Positions 1-10,882 are shown, counted from the first letter of the stretch. The stretch is 64,000 bases of DNA from Prochlorococcus marinus XMU1408 (GCF_003208055.1 NZ_QJUE01000004.1:44382-108381); one strand, 5' to 3'. Notes: generated by a model not told the origin, from the letters alone. Made by a program: numbers and translations.

Positions 1-177
1 AAGTACGGTTAACCGAAGTCAAAAACAAATATTTTTATTGGCCTTTGCATCAATAAATACATTTAATTCTTTTTCAACAAACACTTAATATTTACCCTTT
101 ATAAAAAAAAGCCTAACCGTACACATTTCACACTTAACCCTGATAAATTAGGTTAAATAGTTAATGGCAAGAGCTAA

Positions 178-2745
178 ATGTTTGAGAGGTTTACAGAAAA
201 GGCAATAAAAGTGATCATGCTTGCTCAAGAAGAAGCAAGACGCCTTGGGCATAATTTTGTAGGAACTGAACAAATCCTCTTGGGTCTAATTGGAGAAGGA
301 ACTGGAGTTGCAGCTAAAGTTCTTAAATCTATGGGAGTTAATTTAAAAGACTCAAGAGTAGAAGTTGAAAAAATAATAGGAAGAGGATCAGGCTTCGTTG
401 CAGTAGAAATTCCTTTCACACCAAGAGCCAAGAGAGTGCTTGAGCTTTCACTAGAAGAAGCTCGACAACTTGGTCATAATTACATTGGAACTGAACATCT
501 TTTGCTTGGCCTTATTAGAGAAGGCGAAGGTGTTGCAGCAAGAGTTCTTGAAAACTTAGGCGTAGATCTTACAAAAGTAAGGACACAAGTTGTTCGCATG
601 CTCGGTGAAACAGCTGAAGTAACCACTGGTTCTGGATCATCAAAAGGATCAGCAAAAACTGCAACTCTTGATGAATTTGGCACTAACCTTACTAAGCTAG
701 CTAGTGAATCAAAGCTCGATCCTGTAGTTGGGAGGTACGAAGAAATCGATCGTGTAATTCAAATTTTGGGTAGAAGGACTAAAAACAATCCGGTTTTAAT
801 AGGAGAACCAGGGGTAGGAAAAACAGCTATTGCCGAGGGACTTGCTCAGAGAATTCAACAAGGAAATATTCCTGATATTCTCGAAGAAAAAAGAGTACTA
901 ACTCTTGATATCGGTCTACTTGTGGCAGGAACAAAATATAGAGGTGAGTTTGAAGAAAGATTGAAAAAGATAATGGAAGAAATAAAGTCTGCTGGAAACG
1001 TAATTTTAGTTATTGATGAAGTTCATACGCTAATTGGAGCAGGTGCTGCTGAGGGGGCTATTGATGCTGCAAATATTTTAAAGCCAGCTCTAGCAAGAGG
1101 TGAATTACAGTGTATTGGCGCTACAACTTTAGATGAATATCGCAAGCATATTGAAAGAGATGCTGCATTAGAAAGAAGATTTCAGCCCGTAATGATTGGA
1201 GAACCTTCAATTAAAGATACAATTGAAATTCTTAGAGGTCTAAGAGAGAGATATGAACAACATCACAGATTAAAAATTACTGATGAAGCATTAGATGCTG
1301 CTGCAAATCTTGGTGATAGATATATTTCAGATCGTTTTTTACCCGACAAAGCAATTGACCTAATAGATGAAGCAGGAAGCAGAGTTCGTTTACTTAATTC
1401 CAAGTTACCCCCGGAAGCAAAAGAGGTTGATAAAGAATTAAGGAAAATTCAGAAAAATAAAGAAGAAGCCATAAGAGATCAAAATTTCACACAGGCTGGG
1501 GAACTTAGAGAAAAAGAAGTTGAACTTAGAGATAAAATCAGAAACCTTTTACAAAACCTAAGACAAAAAAACTCATCAAATGCCGAATCAGATTCTGGTG
1601 AAAAGAAAGATACAATTCAAGAAAAAGCAGATCAAATAACTTCTCAACCAGATGAATTAAAAGTTTCTCAACCTATAGTCAACGAAGAAGATATTGCTCA
1701 TATCGTAGCTTCATGGACAGGTGTTCCTGTACAGAAATTAACGGAGAGTGAATCAGTCAAACTTCTAAATATGGAAGATACATTGCATCAAAGATTGATC
1801 GGTCAAGACGAAGCTGTTAAGGCCGTTTCTAAAGCTATAAGGAGAGCAAGAGTTGGTCTTAAAAATCCAAACAGACCAATTGCTAGTTTTATTTTTTCTG
1901 GCCCAACAGGTGTAGGAAAAACTGAACTAACTAAAGCTTTAGCAGCCTATTTCTTTGGTAGCGAAGAAGCCATGATTAGACTAGATATGTCTGAATTTAT
2001 GGAAAGGCATACTGTTAGCAAATTGATTGGTTCCCCTCCTGGATATGTTGGATTCAATGAAGGTGGTCAATTAACAGAAGCGGTTAGAAGAAGGCCTTAT
2101 ACAGTCGTTTTATTCGATGAAATAGAAAAAGCTCATCCAGATGTATTTAATCTTCTACTTCAACTCCTCGAAGAAGGTAGATTGACAGATTCAAAAGGTA
2201 GAACTGTTGATTTCAAAAATACTTTAATAATAATGACCTCCAATATTGGCTCTAAAGTTATAGAAAAAGGTGGTGGTGGGCTAGGATTTGAATTCTCTGG
2301 TGAAAACCTAGAAGATACTCAATACAACAGAATTAAATCTCTAGTAAATGAAGAATTAAAGCAATATTTCCGACCTGAGTTCCTCAATAGATTAGATGAA
2401 ATAATTGTATTCAGACAACTCTCCAGAGAAGAAGTTAAGGACATAGCCGAAATCATGCTTAAAGAAGTATTCCAAAGAATTAAAGAAAAAGGGATTTCTC
2501 TAACTGTCTCAGACGATTTTAAAGAAAGATTAGTTGAAGAAGGTTATAACCCTTCTTATGGAGCTAGACCATTAAGAAGGGCAGTAATGAGATTGTTAGA
2601 AGATAGCCTTGCTGAAGAAGTTTTATCTGGAAGGATAAAAGATGGAGACAAAGCAGAAGTAGATATTGATGAAAGTAAAAAAGTAGTTGTAAAACATCTA
2701 GGAAAAGATAGTTCAACTCCAGAATTAGCAAGCGCTACTGTTTAA
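178..2745 (+). CDS. clpC: ATP-dependent Clp protease ATPase subunit ClpC
   Basis: This is an HSP100 unfoldase that feeds substrates to the ClpP/ClpR proteolytic core in the cytoplasm. At 855 aa it is full length for the family. Two N-terminal Clp_N repeats occupy about residues 1-145. The first AAA+ domain has Walker A GEPGVGKT at 209-216. A UVR-like charged coiled-coil segment lies around 430-520, and the second AAA+ domain has Walker A GPTGVGKT near 575. The C-terminal D2-small domain carries the typical YGARPLRR stretch. The ATG at 178 begins MFERFTEKA, the usual ClpC N-terminus. The gene runs into a co-directional block at 2771. Identification is very secure. Confidence 0.98.
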   Translation: MFERFTEKAIKVIMLAQEEARRLGHNFVGTEQILLGLIGEGTGVAAKVLKSMGVNLKDSRVEVEKIIGRGSGFVAVEIPFTPRAKRVLELSLEEARQLGHNYIGTEHLLLGLIREGEGVAARVLENLGVDLTKVRTQVVRMLGETAEVTTGSGSSKGSAKTATLDEFGTNLTKLASESKLDPVVGRYEEIDRVIQILGRRTKNNPVLIGEPGVGKTAIAEGLAQRIQQGNIPDILEEKRVLTLDIGLLVAGTKYRGEFEERLKKIMEEIKSAGNVILVIDEVHTLIGAGAAEGAIDAANILKPALARGELQCIGATTLDEYRKHIERDAALERRFQPVMIGEPSIKDTIEILRGLRERYEQHHRLKITDEALDAAANLGDRYISDRFLPDKAIDLIDEAGSRVRLLNSKLPPEAKEVDKELRKIQKNKEEAIRDQNFTQAGELREKEVELRDKIRNLLQNLRQKNSSNAESDSGEKKDTIQEKADQITSQPDELKVSQPIVNEEDIAHIVASWTGVPVQKLTESESVKLLNMEDTLHQRLIGQDEAVKAVSKAIRRARVGLKNPNRPIASFIFSGPTGVGKTELTKALAAYFFGSEEAMIRLDMSEFMERHTVSKLIGSPPGYVGFNEGGQLTEAVRRRPYTVVLFDEIEKAHPDVFNLLLQLLEEGRLTDSKGRTVDFKNTLIIMTSNIGSKVIEKGGGGLGFEFSGENLEDTQYNRIKSLVNEELKQYFRPEFLNRLDEIIVFRQLSREEVKDIAEIMLKEVFQRIKEKGISLTVSDDFKERLVEEGYNPSYGARPLRRAVMRLLEDSLAEEVLSGRIKDGDKAEVDIDESKKVVVKHLGKDSSTPELASATV

Positions 2746-2770
2746 CTATAAAAATTCAAACAACTAATAT

Positions 2771-3883
2771 ATGACCCTAAATATTCATTGTATTTCACCA
2801 TTAAAAGTAGTAAAGGGACAGGATGCTTGGATTAAATCGATAAAACTAATTGATAAATTAACTAAAAGGCCTTTAATTTTAGGTAGAAGCAGTTCAACAA
2901 AGCATGTAAGGGATTCATTTCAACTTGATCTTATATCAAAAGGTATTAATGCAATTTCTTATGAATTAGATAGCGATTGTTGTGAATTAGATATCAATAA
3001 TGCATATCAATTTTCAATAAATAACAATTGTGATGGAATTATTGCCGCAGGTGGGGGGAAGGTCCTTGATGCAGGAAAGTTAATTGCTGATTTACTCGGC
3101 ATCAATTGCATAACTGTTCCTCTAAGCGCTTCGACTTGCGCCGGATGGACTGCGTTATCTAATATCTATAGCCCTGATGGAAAGTTCATTAAAGATGTAA
3201 CTTTAAAAAGCTGTCCCAATTTACTTATCTTCGATCACAACATTGTGCGCGCTGCTCCACCAAAAACTTTAGCTAGTGGCATTGCAGATGCTGTTGCTAA
3301 ATGGTATGAATCATCCTTAACAAGTAGTACGAGTCAAGACGGCTTCGTTCAACAAGCAGTTCAAATGGCCAGGGTTTTAAGAGATCAGCTATTTTTAAAT
3401 GGCTACAAGGCTTTCACGGATCCGCTAAGCAACTCCTGGGTAACAGTCGCTGAGGGATGTGCTTTGACAGCTGGAATAATTGGAGGACTTGGAGGCGTTA
3501 GATGCAGAACAGCGGCGGCACATTCAATACACAATGGATTAACTCAATTGGCTTATAAAAACAAACCACTTCATGGGGAACTTGTTGGATTTGGTTTGCT
3601 CGTACAATTATATTTAGAAGAGAAGAATTCAAATAGTCAATTACCAAAACAAGCTAAATCACAACTCATTAATTTCCTATCTCAACTAAATTTGCCTATT
3701 TCTATAGAATCTATTTCTTTAAAAAGTCCAACTCCAGATCAGCTACATAAAGCATGCAAATTTGCATGTAAAGATGGCTCAGACATACATCATTTACCTT
3801 TCCCAATTAATGAAAATGTTCTTCTTGAAGCCATTGAAAATTATCATTCATTACCTACAAGTTCCAACATAACTTTTAAATAA
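2771..3883 (+). CDS. Iron-containing alcohol/glycerol dehydrogenase family protein
   Basis: The 370-aa protein belongs to the glycerol dehydrogenase / group III metal-dependent alcohol dehydrogenase superfamily. The dinucleotide-binding glycine motif AAGGGKVLDAGK is near residue 97. Candidate metal-ligand histidines lie in the AHSIHNG and KPLHGEL segments, at about residues 257-285, as expected for this fold. The substrate cannot be read from sequence; glycerol, glycerol-1-phosphate or another polyol are all possible. The gene follows clpC by 25 bp and precedes an alpha/beta hydrolase by 12 bp, so it is probably co-transcribed with the latter. The family is secure and the specific function is not. 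Confidence 0.85.
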   Translation: MTLNIHCISPLKVVKGQDAWIKSIKLIDKLTKRPLILGRSSSTKHVRDSFQLDLISKGINAISYELDSDCCELDINNAYQFSINNNCDGIIAAGGGKVLDAGKLIADLLGINCITVPLSASTCAGWTALSNIYSPDGKFIKDVTLKSCPNLLIFDHNIVRAAPPKTLASGIADAVAKWYESSLTSSTSQDGFVQQAVQMARVLRDQLFLNGYKAFTDPLSNSWVTVAEGCALTAGIIGGLGGVRCRTAAAHSIHNGLTQLAYKNKPLHGELVGFGLLVQLYLEEKNSNSQLPKQAKSQLINFLSQLNLPISIESISLKSPTPDQLHKACKFACKDGSDIHHLPFPINENVLLEAIENYHSLPTSSNITFK

Positions 3884-3895
3884 TATTTAAGATCA

Positions 3896-4801
3896 TTGAA
3901 CAAAGAACGAAGTAATCATATTAATCCAACAAATGCTTCAAAAGCTTATATAAAAAATATAAAAGATCAAATTATTGATAAGCAAGCTAGTAGGCTTTTT
4001 GAAGATCTAAATTGGATAAAATTAAAGGGTATTTCATGTAATGAATCAGATTTATTTCCAGCAGTCATAACAGGTAGAGGAAAAAAAATACTTCTTTTAC
4101 ATGGTTTTGACAGTTGTTTTCTTGAATATAGACGTCTCACACCTTTTCTAAAAAAGAATAATAAATTAATTATTCCTGATCTATATGGATTTGGCTTTTG
4201 TCCAAGATCTAGGGGCAACAAATATGGATTTAAATATTTAATAAAACATTTAAATTCTGTTTTGGACCTTTTTTCAGACAATCAACCTATAGGAGTAATC
4301 GGTGCTTCTATGGGAGGGGCTTTGGCTTTGGAGTTAGCCAGACAAAACCCAAAAAGAGTCGATAAATTACTTCTTTTATCCCCAGCAGGTTTAGTAGGAA
4401 AAAACCCAAAAATACCCTGGCCCTTAAATCATTTTGGCGCTTTTTTCCTCAGCCAAACTTATGTCCGTAGGGGATTGTGTAGACAAGCATTTGCACATCC
4501 AACCAAAAGTGTTGGCCCTGCCGAAGAACAAATAGCTTCAATACATTTAAAAGTTCCCGGATGGGAATCTTCTCTTGCAGACTTTGCAGCACAGGGAGGT
4601 GTATCCGATTGTGGACTCCCAAAACCAACTCAACCTCTCAAAATTATTTTAGGGAAGCACGACAGAATTATTCCAAAGAATGAAAAGGAAAAAACGAACA
4701 AAATCTATAATTCCAGCATACAAATAGCAACGAATTCAGGACATTTACCCCACCTTGAAGAACCCCAATTAGTAGCTGAAACCTGGAAAAATTTTAAATA
4801 G
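3896..4801 (+). CDS. Alpha/beta hydrolase
   Basis: This 301-aa serine hydrolase has an oxyanion-loop LLHGFDS, a nucleophile elbow GASMGG and a C-terminal catalytic histidine in NSGHLPHLEEP. The fold is that of the esterase/haloalkane dehalogenase-like family, which has very varied substrates, so no reaction can be assigned. Translation probably begins at a TTG codon 12 bp after the preceding dehydrogenase; no ATG sits at the family's usual distance ahead of the core. It is spaced 3 bp from the next gene, which suggests one operon with the dehydrogenase and the DUF2993 protein. Confidence 0.85.
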   Translation: MNKERSNHINPTNASKAYIKNIKDQIIDKQASRLFEDLNWIKLKGISCNESDLFPAVITGRGKKILLLHGFDSCFLEYRRLTPFLKKNNKLIIPDLYGFGFCPRSRGNKYGFKYLIKHLNSVLDLFSDNQPIGVIGASMGGALALELARQNPKRVDKLLLLSPAGLVGKNPKIPWPLNHFGAFFLSQTYVRRGLCRQAFAHPTKSVGPAEEQIASIHLKVPGWESSLADFAAQGGVSDCGLPKPTQPLKIILGKHDRIIPKNEKEKTNKIYNSSIQIATNSGHLPHLEEPQLVAETWKNFK

Positions 4802-4804
4802 CAA

Positions 4805-5437
4805 ATGATCTTCAAGCAGAATCATAAGAAAGGAGTTCTTGCTAAATTATTAGAAAAAGGTATAAAAATATTACTTAAAAAGGAGTGCAAAAACATTAGT
4901 AATATAACTATAGATATTGAATCTAGTTCTATACAAATCATTAAAGGTATAATAAAAAAAATAAATATAACAGCCAAAGATGTAAATTATAAAGACCTTT
5001 TATTTGATGAAATTGAATTGGAAGCTAATGATATGAAAATCATATTAAAGATTAATAATAAAGAATTAAATCTCAGAAATAATTGTAAAATAAAATTTAA
5101 AGTTTCATTATCTGAAAATTCATTAAAAACTATTTTATTTTCCCACAATTGGACTTGGATTGGTAAATTATTAGCTCAAGGAATATTAAATCAAAATAAA
5201 TTAGAAGACATAAAGATAAGAAATAATCAAATTTTATTTAAAGCTTCAAAAGATAATGAAATTATAAATGAAGAGGAAAATGTTGATATAAAAGTAGAGA
5301 AAGATAAGATTTTTCTAGAAAATAAATCCTATAAAAGTTCAGTTGAGATACCTATTGAGGATAAGATATTGATTAAAGATGTATCTATTAAAAATAATTT
5401 AATTATTATTCATGCTAATTCTACTTTAAGTATTTAA
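4805..5437 (+). CDS. DUF2993 (LmeA-like) protein
   Basis: A 210-aa lysine- and isoleucine-rich protein with alternating beta-strand-like segments (for example KKINITAKDVNYKDLLFDEIELEANDMK split over residues 55-82). It lacks an obvious signal peptide. The pattern resembles the DUF2993/LmeA family, found throughout cyanobacteria and thought to bind lipids. Composition is markedly AT-driven. It is the last gene of the co-directional block and converges on cdsA with only 5 bp between stop codons. The family assignment is from pattern recognition and is moderate; the function is unknown. Confidence 0.65.
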   Translation: MIFKQNHKKGVLAKLLEKGIKILLKKECKNISNITIDIESSSIQIIKGIIKKINITAKDVNYKDLLFDEIELEANDMKIILKINNKELNLRNNCKIKFKVSLSENSLKTILFSHNWTWIGKLLAQGILNQNKLEDIKIRNNQILFKASKDNEIINEEENVDIKVEKDKIFLENKSYKSSVEIPIEDKILIKDVSIKNNLIIIHANSTLSI

Positions 5438-5442
5438 TTAAT

Positions 5443-6330
5443 CTATGAGATGATTAATGGTGATAGCAAAATCACTATGTAAAAAACTATAGCAGGAGTA
5501 AATAAATAGCTGTCTATTCTATCGAGAATTCCTCCATGACCAGGTAAAAAGTCACCTGAATCTTTTAATCCAGCATTTCTTTTCATCATTGATTCAGTCA
5601 AGTCTCCGACGAGAGAAAACAAGGCCACTAAAATACCAATAAAGATACCAATAAAGATTCCAAATTTCCACCTAAGTAAATAGCCGCAAAGTGCTCCAAT
5701 TAATATTGAAAAAAATAATCCACCAAAAACACCTTCAATGGTTTTAGAGGGTGAAATAGGAGATAGTGAATGATTCCCAAACTTCTTACCTACAAAATAA
5801 GAGCCTATATCAAATCCAACTATCATCAGGCATGTAGAAAAGGTTATTAGCATTCCAAATGTAATAGATGATGACCAATCAGGAGGTATCAAATGTAGAT
5901 TATTTTTTAAATCAGACTCTAAGAGATTTCTCAATTTAATCCAATGACTAGGCAAAAAACCCAAATAAAATAACCCGAAAATTGATGCTGCTATATCAGC
6001 AATTGAACCTGTAACTGGTTGAAGCAATAACCAGCAACAAATAGCAGCTCCAGATAATGGTAAAATTGCATCTGAAATCTCAATAGAAACATATCCACGA
6101 GAAGATAATTGAGTAAAAAAAAGTAATATTTGACAGGCCACTAATGTTGTCTTAGTAGCTGGTCTTATCCCTGTAAATTCTGTCATCCGAAAGAATTCTA
6201 AGAGTGCCATATGGACAATTATACTTAATGATATAGAGAACCACCAATTACCAAGAGATACAATTAAGATCCCAAAAGCACCTACTAAAAGTCCACTTAA
6301 TAATCTTTTTTTTGAAACAGCTAAGGACAT
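5443..6330 (-). CDS. cdsA: Phosphatidate cytidylyltransferase
   Basis: This integral membrane enzyme makes CDP-diacylglycerol from phosphatidic acid and CTP, feeding phosphatidylglycerol synthesis. The 295-aa protein has about seven or eight hydrophobic segments. The diagnostic C-terminal CDS signature is present: MMKRNAGLKDSGDFLPGHGG followed by DRID. These Asp and His residues form the metal and CTP site in the family. The adjacent decarboxylase gene lies 99 bp upstream on the same strand. Assignment is secure. Confidence 0.95.
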   Translation of the reverse strand: MSLAVSKKRLLSGLLVGAFGILIVSLGNWWFSISLSIIVHMALLEFFRMTEFTGIRPATKTTLVACQILLFFTQLSSRGYVSIEISDAILPLSGAAICCWLLLQPVTGSIADIAASIFGLFYLGFLPSHWIKLRNLLESDLKNNLHLIPPDWSSSITFGMLITFSTCLMIVGFDIGSYFVGKKFGNHSLSPISPSKTIEGVFGGLFFSILIGALCGYLLRWKFGIFIGIFIGILVALFSLVGDLTESMMKRNAGLKDSGDFLPGHGGILDRIDSYLFTPAIVFYIVILLSPLIIS

Positions 6331-6429
6331 TAAATTAGATGTAGAAAATATAGCTTTCTTATATAAAACATACTTTGAAAGGTTTGCTAATAATAAATTT
6401 CATTATAGCTGATAAATACATATTATTAA

Positions 6430-7827
6430 TCAAGAAATAACTCTTACAAAATCTGAAATTTGATCTGGCCAAAAGCATCTTTGCTCCACCAACCAATCAA
6501 CACGAGCTTTGTCCAAAACTTCACCAGGCACCAATAAAGGTATTCCTGGAGGATAAGGGCAAACCATATCAACTGAAATTCTTCCTATAGATTCCTTAAG
6601 ACTAACACTCTCAAAATTCGAACCCCAAGAAGAAGAGCATGGATTCAATGGCTTAGAAACGACATTAAAAGGTGGTCTTTTAAATAAAGAAAATTTTTGT
6701 TGACTATTAGAAGATTTTAAGATTTCATTCCAAACTCTTACAAATTTTTTTTTCAATCCCTTATGTGAAGAGAACCCAAGGCAAAAAGTTAATGTTCCTG
6801 GCTCAGCTAATTCACCAATTATTCTTTTATCTATAAACTTTTTATCAACTTCAATGCCACTTAAGCCGTATTTTGAGGTATGGAGAATAAGTCTTAGTGG
6901 GTCACTATTTTGAAGAAGAGGTACATCATGGCTAATCAGAAATTCCGATAAAGACTCAGCTTCTTCAATTCGAGCATTCAATTTCTTTTGTCCTTTCGGT
7001 TCTATGAGTTCCTTGATTGAGCTTTCACAAGAAGCTAATAAAAGAGAGCTAGGGCTTGAAGTTTGAAGCAACTCTATACTTCTCTCGATTTTAAATGGAT
7101 CAACCTTGTCCCCTTGCGACCATAAAACTGCGGATTGAACTAAACCAGGTGCAGATTTATGTAGAGAATGAACAACAAGATCTGCACCTAAAGTTAAAGC
7201 CGACTTAGGTAAATCTGCTCTGATTTGACTTACTAGATAGCCACCATGAGCCTCATCAACCAAAACTGGTAAAGAGTGAGAGTGAACCTCTTTAATCAAA
7301 GGTTCCATATCGGCAGAATATCCTTGATAAGAAGGGTTAACTAAAACGACTGCAGCTATATCTTCTTCTAATTCTTTTGCTTTTATAAAAACCCTCTGTA
7401 ACCAACTCCTATCAAAAATATAAGCATGACCACGATCAGATAGAAAAGGAACATCAAAAAGAATCGGTGTTAATCCTCCAAACAAGCATGCTTGAATACA
7501 GCTTTTATGGATATTCCTGGGCATAAGAACAGCTTGACCAGGACGAGCCAGCGCCAAAAGTGAGCTTTGAAGTAAACCCGTAGCACCGTTAACTCCGTAC
7601 CAACATCTATCAACTCCCACTTCAGAAGCAGAAGACTTTTGACTTTCTGCTACTGCTCCTTCACCAATCAATGGTCCACCAATTTCAAAAAGCTCCGGTA
7701 AATCCCAAATGCCAGGTCTTAGCTTTAGGAGCTTTCTAAGCTTTTTAGGAAGAGAATTCCCTCTCCCATGCGCTGGTAAAAAAAGGTTTTCACTTTTATT
7801 ACCAGAAAGCAAGGTAATCAACCCCAT
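6430..7827 (-). CDS. Orn/Lys/Arg decarboxylase family (PLP-dependent)
   Basis: This 465-aa fold-type I PLP enzyme carries the lysine Schiff-base motif VHSLHKSAPG, the DEAHGG aspartate-containing motif upstream of it, and the C-terminal Orn/Lys/Arg decarboxylase domain with PYPPGIPLLVPGE. It should decarboxylate a basic amino acid for polyamine synthesis; whether lysine, arginine or ornithine is not decidable here. It is shorter than the enterobacterial enzymes because the N-terminal wing domain is missing, which is normal for this cyanobacterial/Bacillus SpeA-like group. It is divergent from the ABC1 kinase gene, with 99 bp between them. Confidence 0.88.
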   Translation of the reverse strand: MGLITLLSGNKSENLFLPAHGRGNSLPKKLRKLLKLRPGIWDLPELFEIGGPLIGEGAVAESQKSSASEVGVDRCWYGVNGATGLLQSSLLALARPGQAVLMPRNIHKSCIQACLFGGLTPILFDVPFLSDRGHAYIFDRSWLQRVFIKAKELEEDIAAVVLVNPSYQGYSADMEPLIKEVHSHSLPVLVDEAHGGYLVSQIRADLPKSALTLGADLVVHSLHKSAPGLVQSAVLWSQGDKVDPFKIERSIELLQTSSPSSLLLASCESSIKELIEPKGQKKLNARIEEAESLSEFLISHDVPLLQNSDPLRLILHTSKYGLSGIEVDKKFIDKRIIGELAEPGTLTFCLGFSSHKGLKKKFVRVWNEILKSSNSQQKFSLFKRPPFNVVSKPLNPCSSSWGSNFESVSLKESIGRISVDMVCPYPPGIPLLVPGEVLDKARVDWLVEQRCFWPDQISDFVRVIS

Positions 7828-7926
7828 AGAAAAAAAGAAATCCCTAAACTTAATGTAAATAATTAATGAGTAAGCAAATCAAAAGAAGGTATTAATGAGT
7901 TAGCTAACAGAACTTATGATGAACAC

Positions 7927-9573
7927 ATGAAATACGATTTCAAAAGAGATTTAATCTGGTTAATCTTAAGGCCATGGATTTTAGTACCTAGATTTATTCA
8001 GATTGTCGGCGCTATATCTCTTCTTTTAGCAAGACTTATTTTTCAAGGTTCTAGTACTGATCAAAAGACCCAAAAGAGTCTCGCTAAATTTCTTCTTAAT
8101 ACACTTGTTGGTCTTGGTCCTTGTTTTATAAAAGTAGGCCAAGCACTATCTACAAGGCCAGATCTAATTAGAAAAGATTGGCTAGAGGAATTAACAAACT
8201 TACAAGACAACTTACCAGCTTTTTCTCACGAAAAAGCACTTGAAATTATTGAAAATGAGCTTGGGAGGCCAGCAAATCATCTTTTTGAAGAATTCCCATC
8301 AACACCAATAGCCTCAGCCAGTCTTGGACAAGTATATAAAGCCAGGTTAAGCAAAAACTATTGGGTAGCAGTAAAAGTCCAGAGACCTCTTCTGATTTTT
8401 AACATTAGAAGAGATATTGTAATTATTAAAATACTGGGTGTACTAAGTGCGCCAATACTACCTTTAAATCTTGGATTCGGGTTAGGTGAAATAATTGATG
8501 AATTTGGAAGAAGTTTATTTGATGAAGTTGATTACAAAAAAGAAGCAAAGAATGCTGAGAAATTTTCTACCCTTTTTCACGAAAACAAAGCAGTTACGAT
8601 ACCAAAAGTAGAAAGACATTTATCATCCGTAAAAGTATTAACCACAAGCTGGATTGATGGTACAAAATTAAAAGATAGAAAAGAATTAATTACAAATAAT
8701 TTAAATCCATCAAAAATAATTAGAACTGGTGTTATCAGTGGAATTCAACAATTGTTGGAGTTCGGTTATTTTCATGCAGACCCTCATCCAGGAAACATGT
8801 TCGCTCTTAAAGGAAATAATGGTGATTTAGGGAATATAGCCTACGTTGATTTTGGAATGATGGATTCAATATCAGAAGAAGATAGATTAACTCTTACGGG
8901 TGCAATTGTTCACCTTATTAATAATGATTTTTATGCTGTAGCTAAAGATTTTCAAAAGCTTGGTTTCCTAAGTGCAGAACAAGATTTAAAACCACTAGTA
9001 CCTGTCTTAAAGGAAGTTCTAGGAAGTGCAATTGGAAAAGATGTTGCCTCATTTAACTTCAAAGAAATTACTAATAAATTTTCAGAGTTAATGTTTGATT
9101 ACCCTTTTAGAGTTCCTGCAAGATTTGCCTTAATTATCAGAGCAGTAATTAGTCAAGAGGGACTTGCCTTAAGACTTGATCCTGATTTCAAAATTATTGA
9201 CTTGGCATATCCTTATGTAGCCAAAAGATTACTAACTTCAGATACAAATGAGATGTTAAACATACTTTTAGACGTAATATTTGATCAGAATGGTCATATA
9301 AGAGTTGAGCGAGTAGAGAATTTATTTGATGTATTAGTTCAAGACTCAACTACACCTGCAAAAGAGCTAATTCCTGTAGCAGGTGCAGGTCTTAAACTAT
9401 TAACTAGTTCTAGAGGCTCATTGGTTAGAAAAAACTTATTAATGAGTATTATTAAAGATGAGAAAATAGATACAAAAGATATGAAGCAATTAATCAAATT
9501 AGTACGAAAAACATTTAATCCCTTAAAAATGGCTTCGGGCATTTTAAAACAAAATAATACACAAGTTGCATAG
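7927..9573 (+). CDS. UbiB/ABC1 (AarF) family atypical kinase-like protein
   Basis: The 548-aa protein shows the ABC1/ADCK signature: FIKVGQALSTRPDL (KxGQ motif), the alanine-rich loop SASLGQVYKA replacing a glycine-rich loop, VAVKVQRP with the conserved lysine, the HADPHPGN catalytic loop and the YVDFGMMD metal-binding DFG. Related proteins in plastids and cyanobacteria support quinone and lipid metabolism at membranes. Cyanobacteria have several paralogues, so the role of this copy is open. A C-terminal region of about 150 aa beyond the kinase core is variable. Confidence 0.92.
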   Translation: MKYDFKRDLIWLILRPWILVPRFIQIVGAISLLLARLIFQGSSTDQKTQKSLAKFLLNTLVGLGPCFIKVGQALSTRPDLIRKDWLEELTNLQDNLPAFSHEKALEIIENELGRPANHLFEEFPSTPIASASLGQVYKARLSKNYWVAVKVQRPLLIFNIRRDIVIIKILGVLSAPILPLNLGFGLGEIIDEFGRSLFDEVDYKKEAKNAEKFSTLFHENKAVTIPKVERHLSSVKVLTTSWIDGTKLKDRKELITNNLNPSKIIRTGVISGIQQLLEFGYFHADPHPGNMFALKGNNGDLGNIAYVDFGMMDSISEEDRLTLTGAIVHLINNDFYAVAKDFQKLGFLSAEQDLKPLVPVLKEVLGSAIGKDVASFNFKEITNKFSELMFDYPFRVPARFALIIRAVISQEGLALRLDPDFKIIDLAYPYVAKRLLTSDTNEMLNILLDVIFDQNGHIRVERVENLFDVLVQDSTTPAKELIPVAGAGLKLLTSSRGSLVRKNLLMSIIKDEKIDTKDMKQLIKLVRKTFNPLKMASGILKQNNTQVA

Positions 9574-9623
9574 TTGATAAGTTTAAAATACAATAATTAA
9601 AAGCTTAAATCAAAATATTAAGA

Positions 9624-10082
9624 ATGTTTATCAACAATATTCTAGATCTACTCACATTCATAACTATTAATATAGAAAATGCGGACATTTCAAATATAGA
9701 TGAATTTATTTCTGATTATCAACAAATAAAACCCATTGAAGATCCAGTTTTTTGGATTTCTTGTGGGGCATTTATTTGTCTAATGTCTGGATTAATATTT
9801 GCCGATATAATGAAATCTAAATTACGTAATTGGTCAGCAGAAAAAATATCTCCTCTACCGCTGGAAAACCCCAGAACTATGTCAAGTTGGTTTTCATTCT
9901 TTACAGGCCTAACAATTATTTTCGTAAGTGCCTTGAGTATAATAAACTTCTCAATAATTAAATCGCTTATATTTTCATCAATAATTTCCATACTTTTCGG
10001 CTTAAGCATGTGGAAAGCCATTAAAGATTTATTGGTTCAAGTAGAGAATGGAACGATTAAGGAAATAGATGATTTTTTCTAA
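9624..10082 (+). CDS. Hypothetical membrane protein
   Basis: I do not recognise this 152-aa protein. An acidic N-terminal stretch is followed by three hydrophobic segments at about residues 45-68, 88-112 and 114-135, then a short acidic C-terminus. It starts at an ATG 50 bp after the ABC1 kinase and ends 71 bp before the pseudouridine synthase, all on the same strand. Codon composition matches its neighbours, so it is likely a real gene. Confidence 0.6.
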   Translation: MFINNILDLLTFITINIENADISNIDEFISDYQQIKPIEDPVFWISCGAFICLMSGLIFADIMKSKLRNWSAEKISPLPLENPRTMSSWFSFFTGLTIIFVSALSIINFSIIKSLIFSSIISILFGLSMWKAIKDLLVQVENGTIKEIDDFF

Positions 10083-10153
10083 TAAAAAATATTATCTCTA
10101 GTCTTCAATTTTAATTAGGTTAATATTAAAATGAGAAATTTAATTTAAATTTA

Positions 10154-10867
10154 ATGTCACTTAGTAGACTACAAAAAATAATATCTGAATCAGGCCTTTT
10201 ATCAAGACGAAAAGCTGATTCACTAATTAAACAAGGTAGAGTTACTTTAAATGGTAGAAAAGCAATTATCGGAGAGAAAGCTGATCCTTTATCTGATCAT
10301 ATTTTAGTTGATGGTAAAGATCTACCTGATAAGGTTAATTATAAAGTTATACTATTAAACAAACCTCCTGGAATAATATCTAGCTGTAAAGATAATCATG
10401 GAAGGGAAACAATATTAAGCTTAATCCCTGAACATCTTCGTCATGGCATACATCCTGTAGGTCGATTAGATTCATATAGCAGAGGAGCAATTCTGTTGAC
10501 TAACAATGGAGAATTAACTCTGAGACTTACTCATCCCAAGTACTCACATACAAAAACATATCTTGTTTGGGTAAGTGGCCAACCTAGTCAATTAATTTTA
10601 GATAATTGGAGGAAAGGAATATCACTTGATGGAAAAATGACAATGCCAGCGACTATAAAAGTGAAAGAAGTTATGAACAATAAAACACTTCTTAAAGTGA
10701 CGATGAAAGAGGGGCGTAATCGACAAATCAGAAAATTAGCTGCCATTTTTGGACATCCTGTCAAGGATCTACAACGGATAGCGATCGCAAATATAAAATT
10801 GAATGGCTTACAAGAAGGGAAATGGCGTGAATTAAACTCAAGCGAATGGATTTCGATTCTTAATTAG
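10154..10867 (+). CDS. RsuA/RluB-family pseudouridine synthase
   Basis: The enzyme converts uridine to pseudouridine in rRNA. The 237-aa protein has an N-terminal S4 RNA-binding domain (about residues 3-50, LQKIISESGLLSRRKADSLI) and the catalytic GRLD motif with the nucleophilic Asp near residue 102. The family's C-terminal GRNRQIRKL motif is also present. Whether the target is 16S (RsuA) or 23S (RluB/E) rRNA is not readable. It starts at an ATG and is followed after 15 bp by an HTH-membrane protein. Confidence 0.92.
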   Translation: MSLSRLQKIISESGLLSRRKADSLIKQGRVTLNGRKAIIGEKADPLSDHILVDGKDLPDKVNYKVILLNKPPGIISSCKDNHGRETILSLIPEHLRHGIHPVGRLDSYSRGAILLTNNGELTLRLTHPKYSHTKTYLVWVSGQPSQLILDNWRKGISLDGKMTMPATIKVKEVMNNKTLLKVTMKEGRNRQIRKLAAIFGHPVKDLQRIAIANIKLNGLQEGKWRELNSSEWISILN

Positions 10868-10882
10868 AATTATAATAATTTT

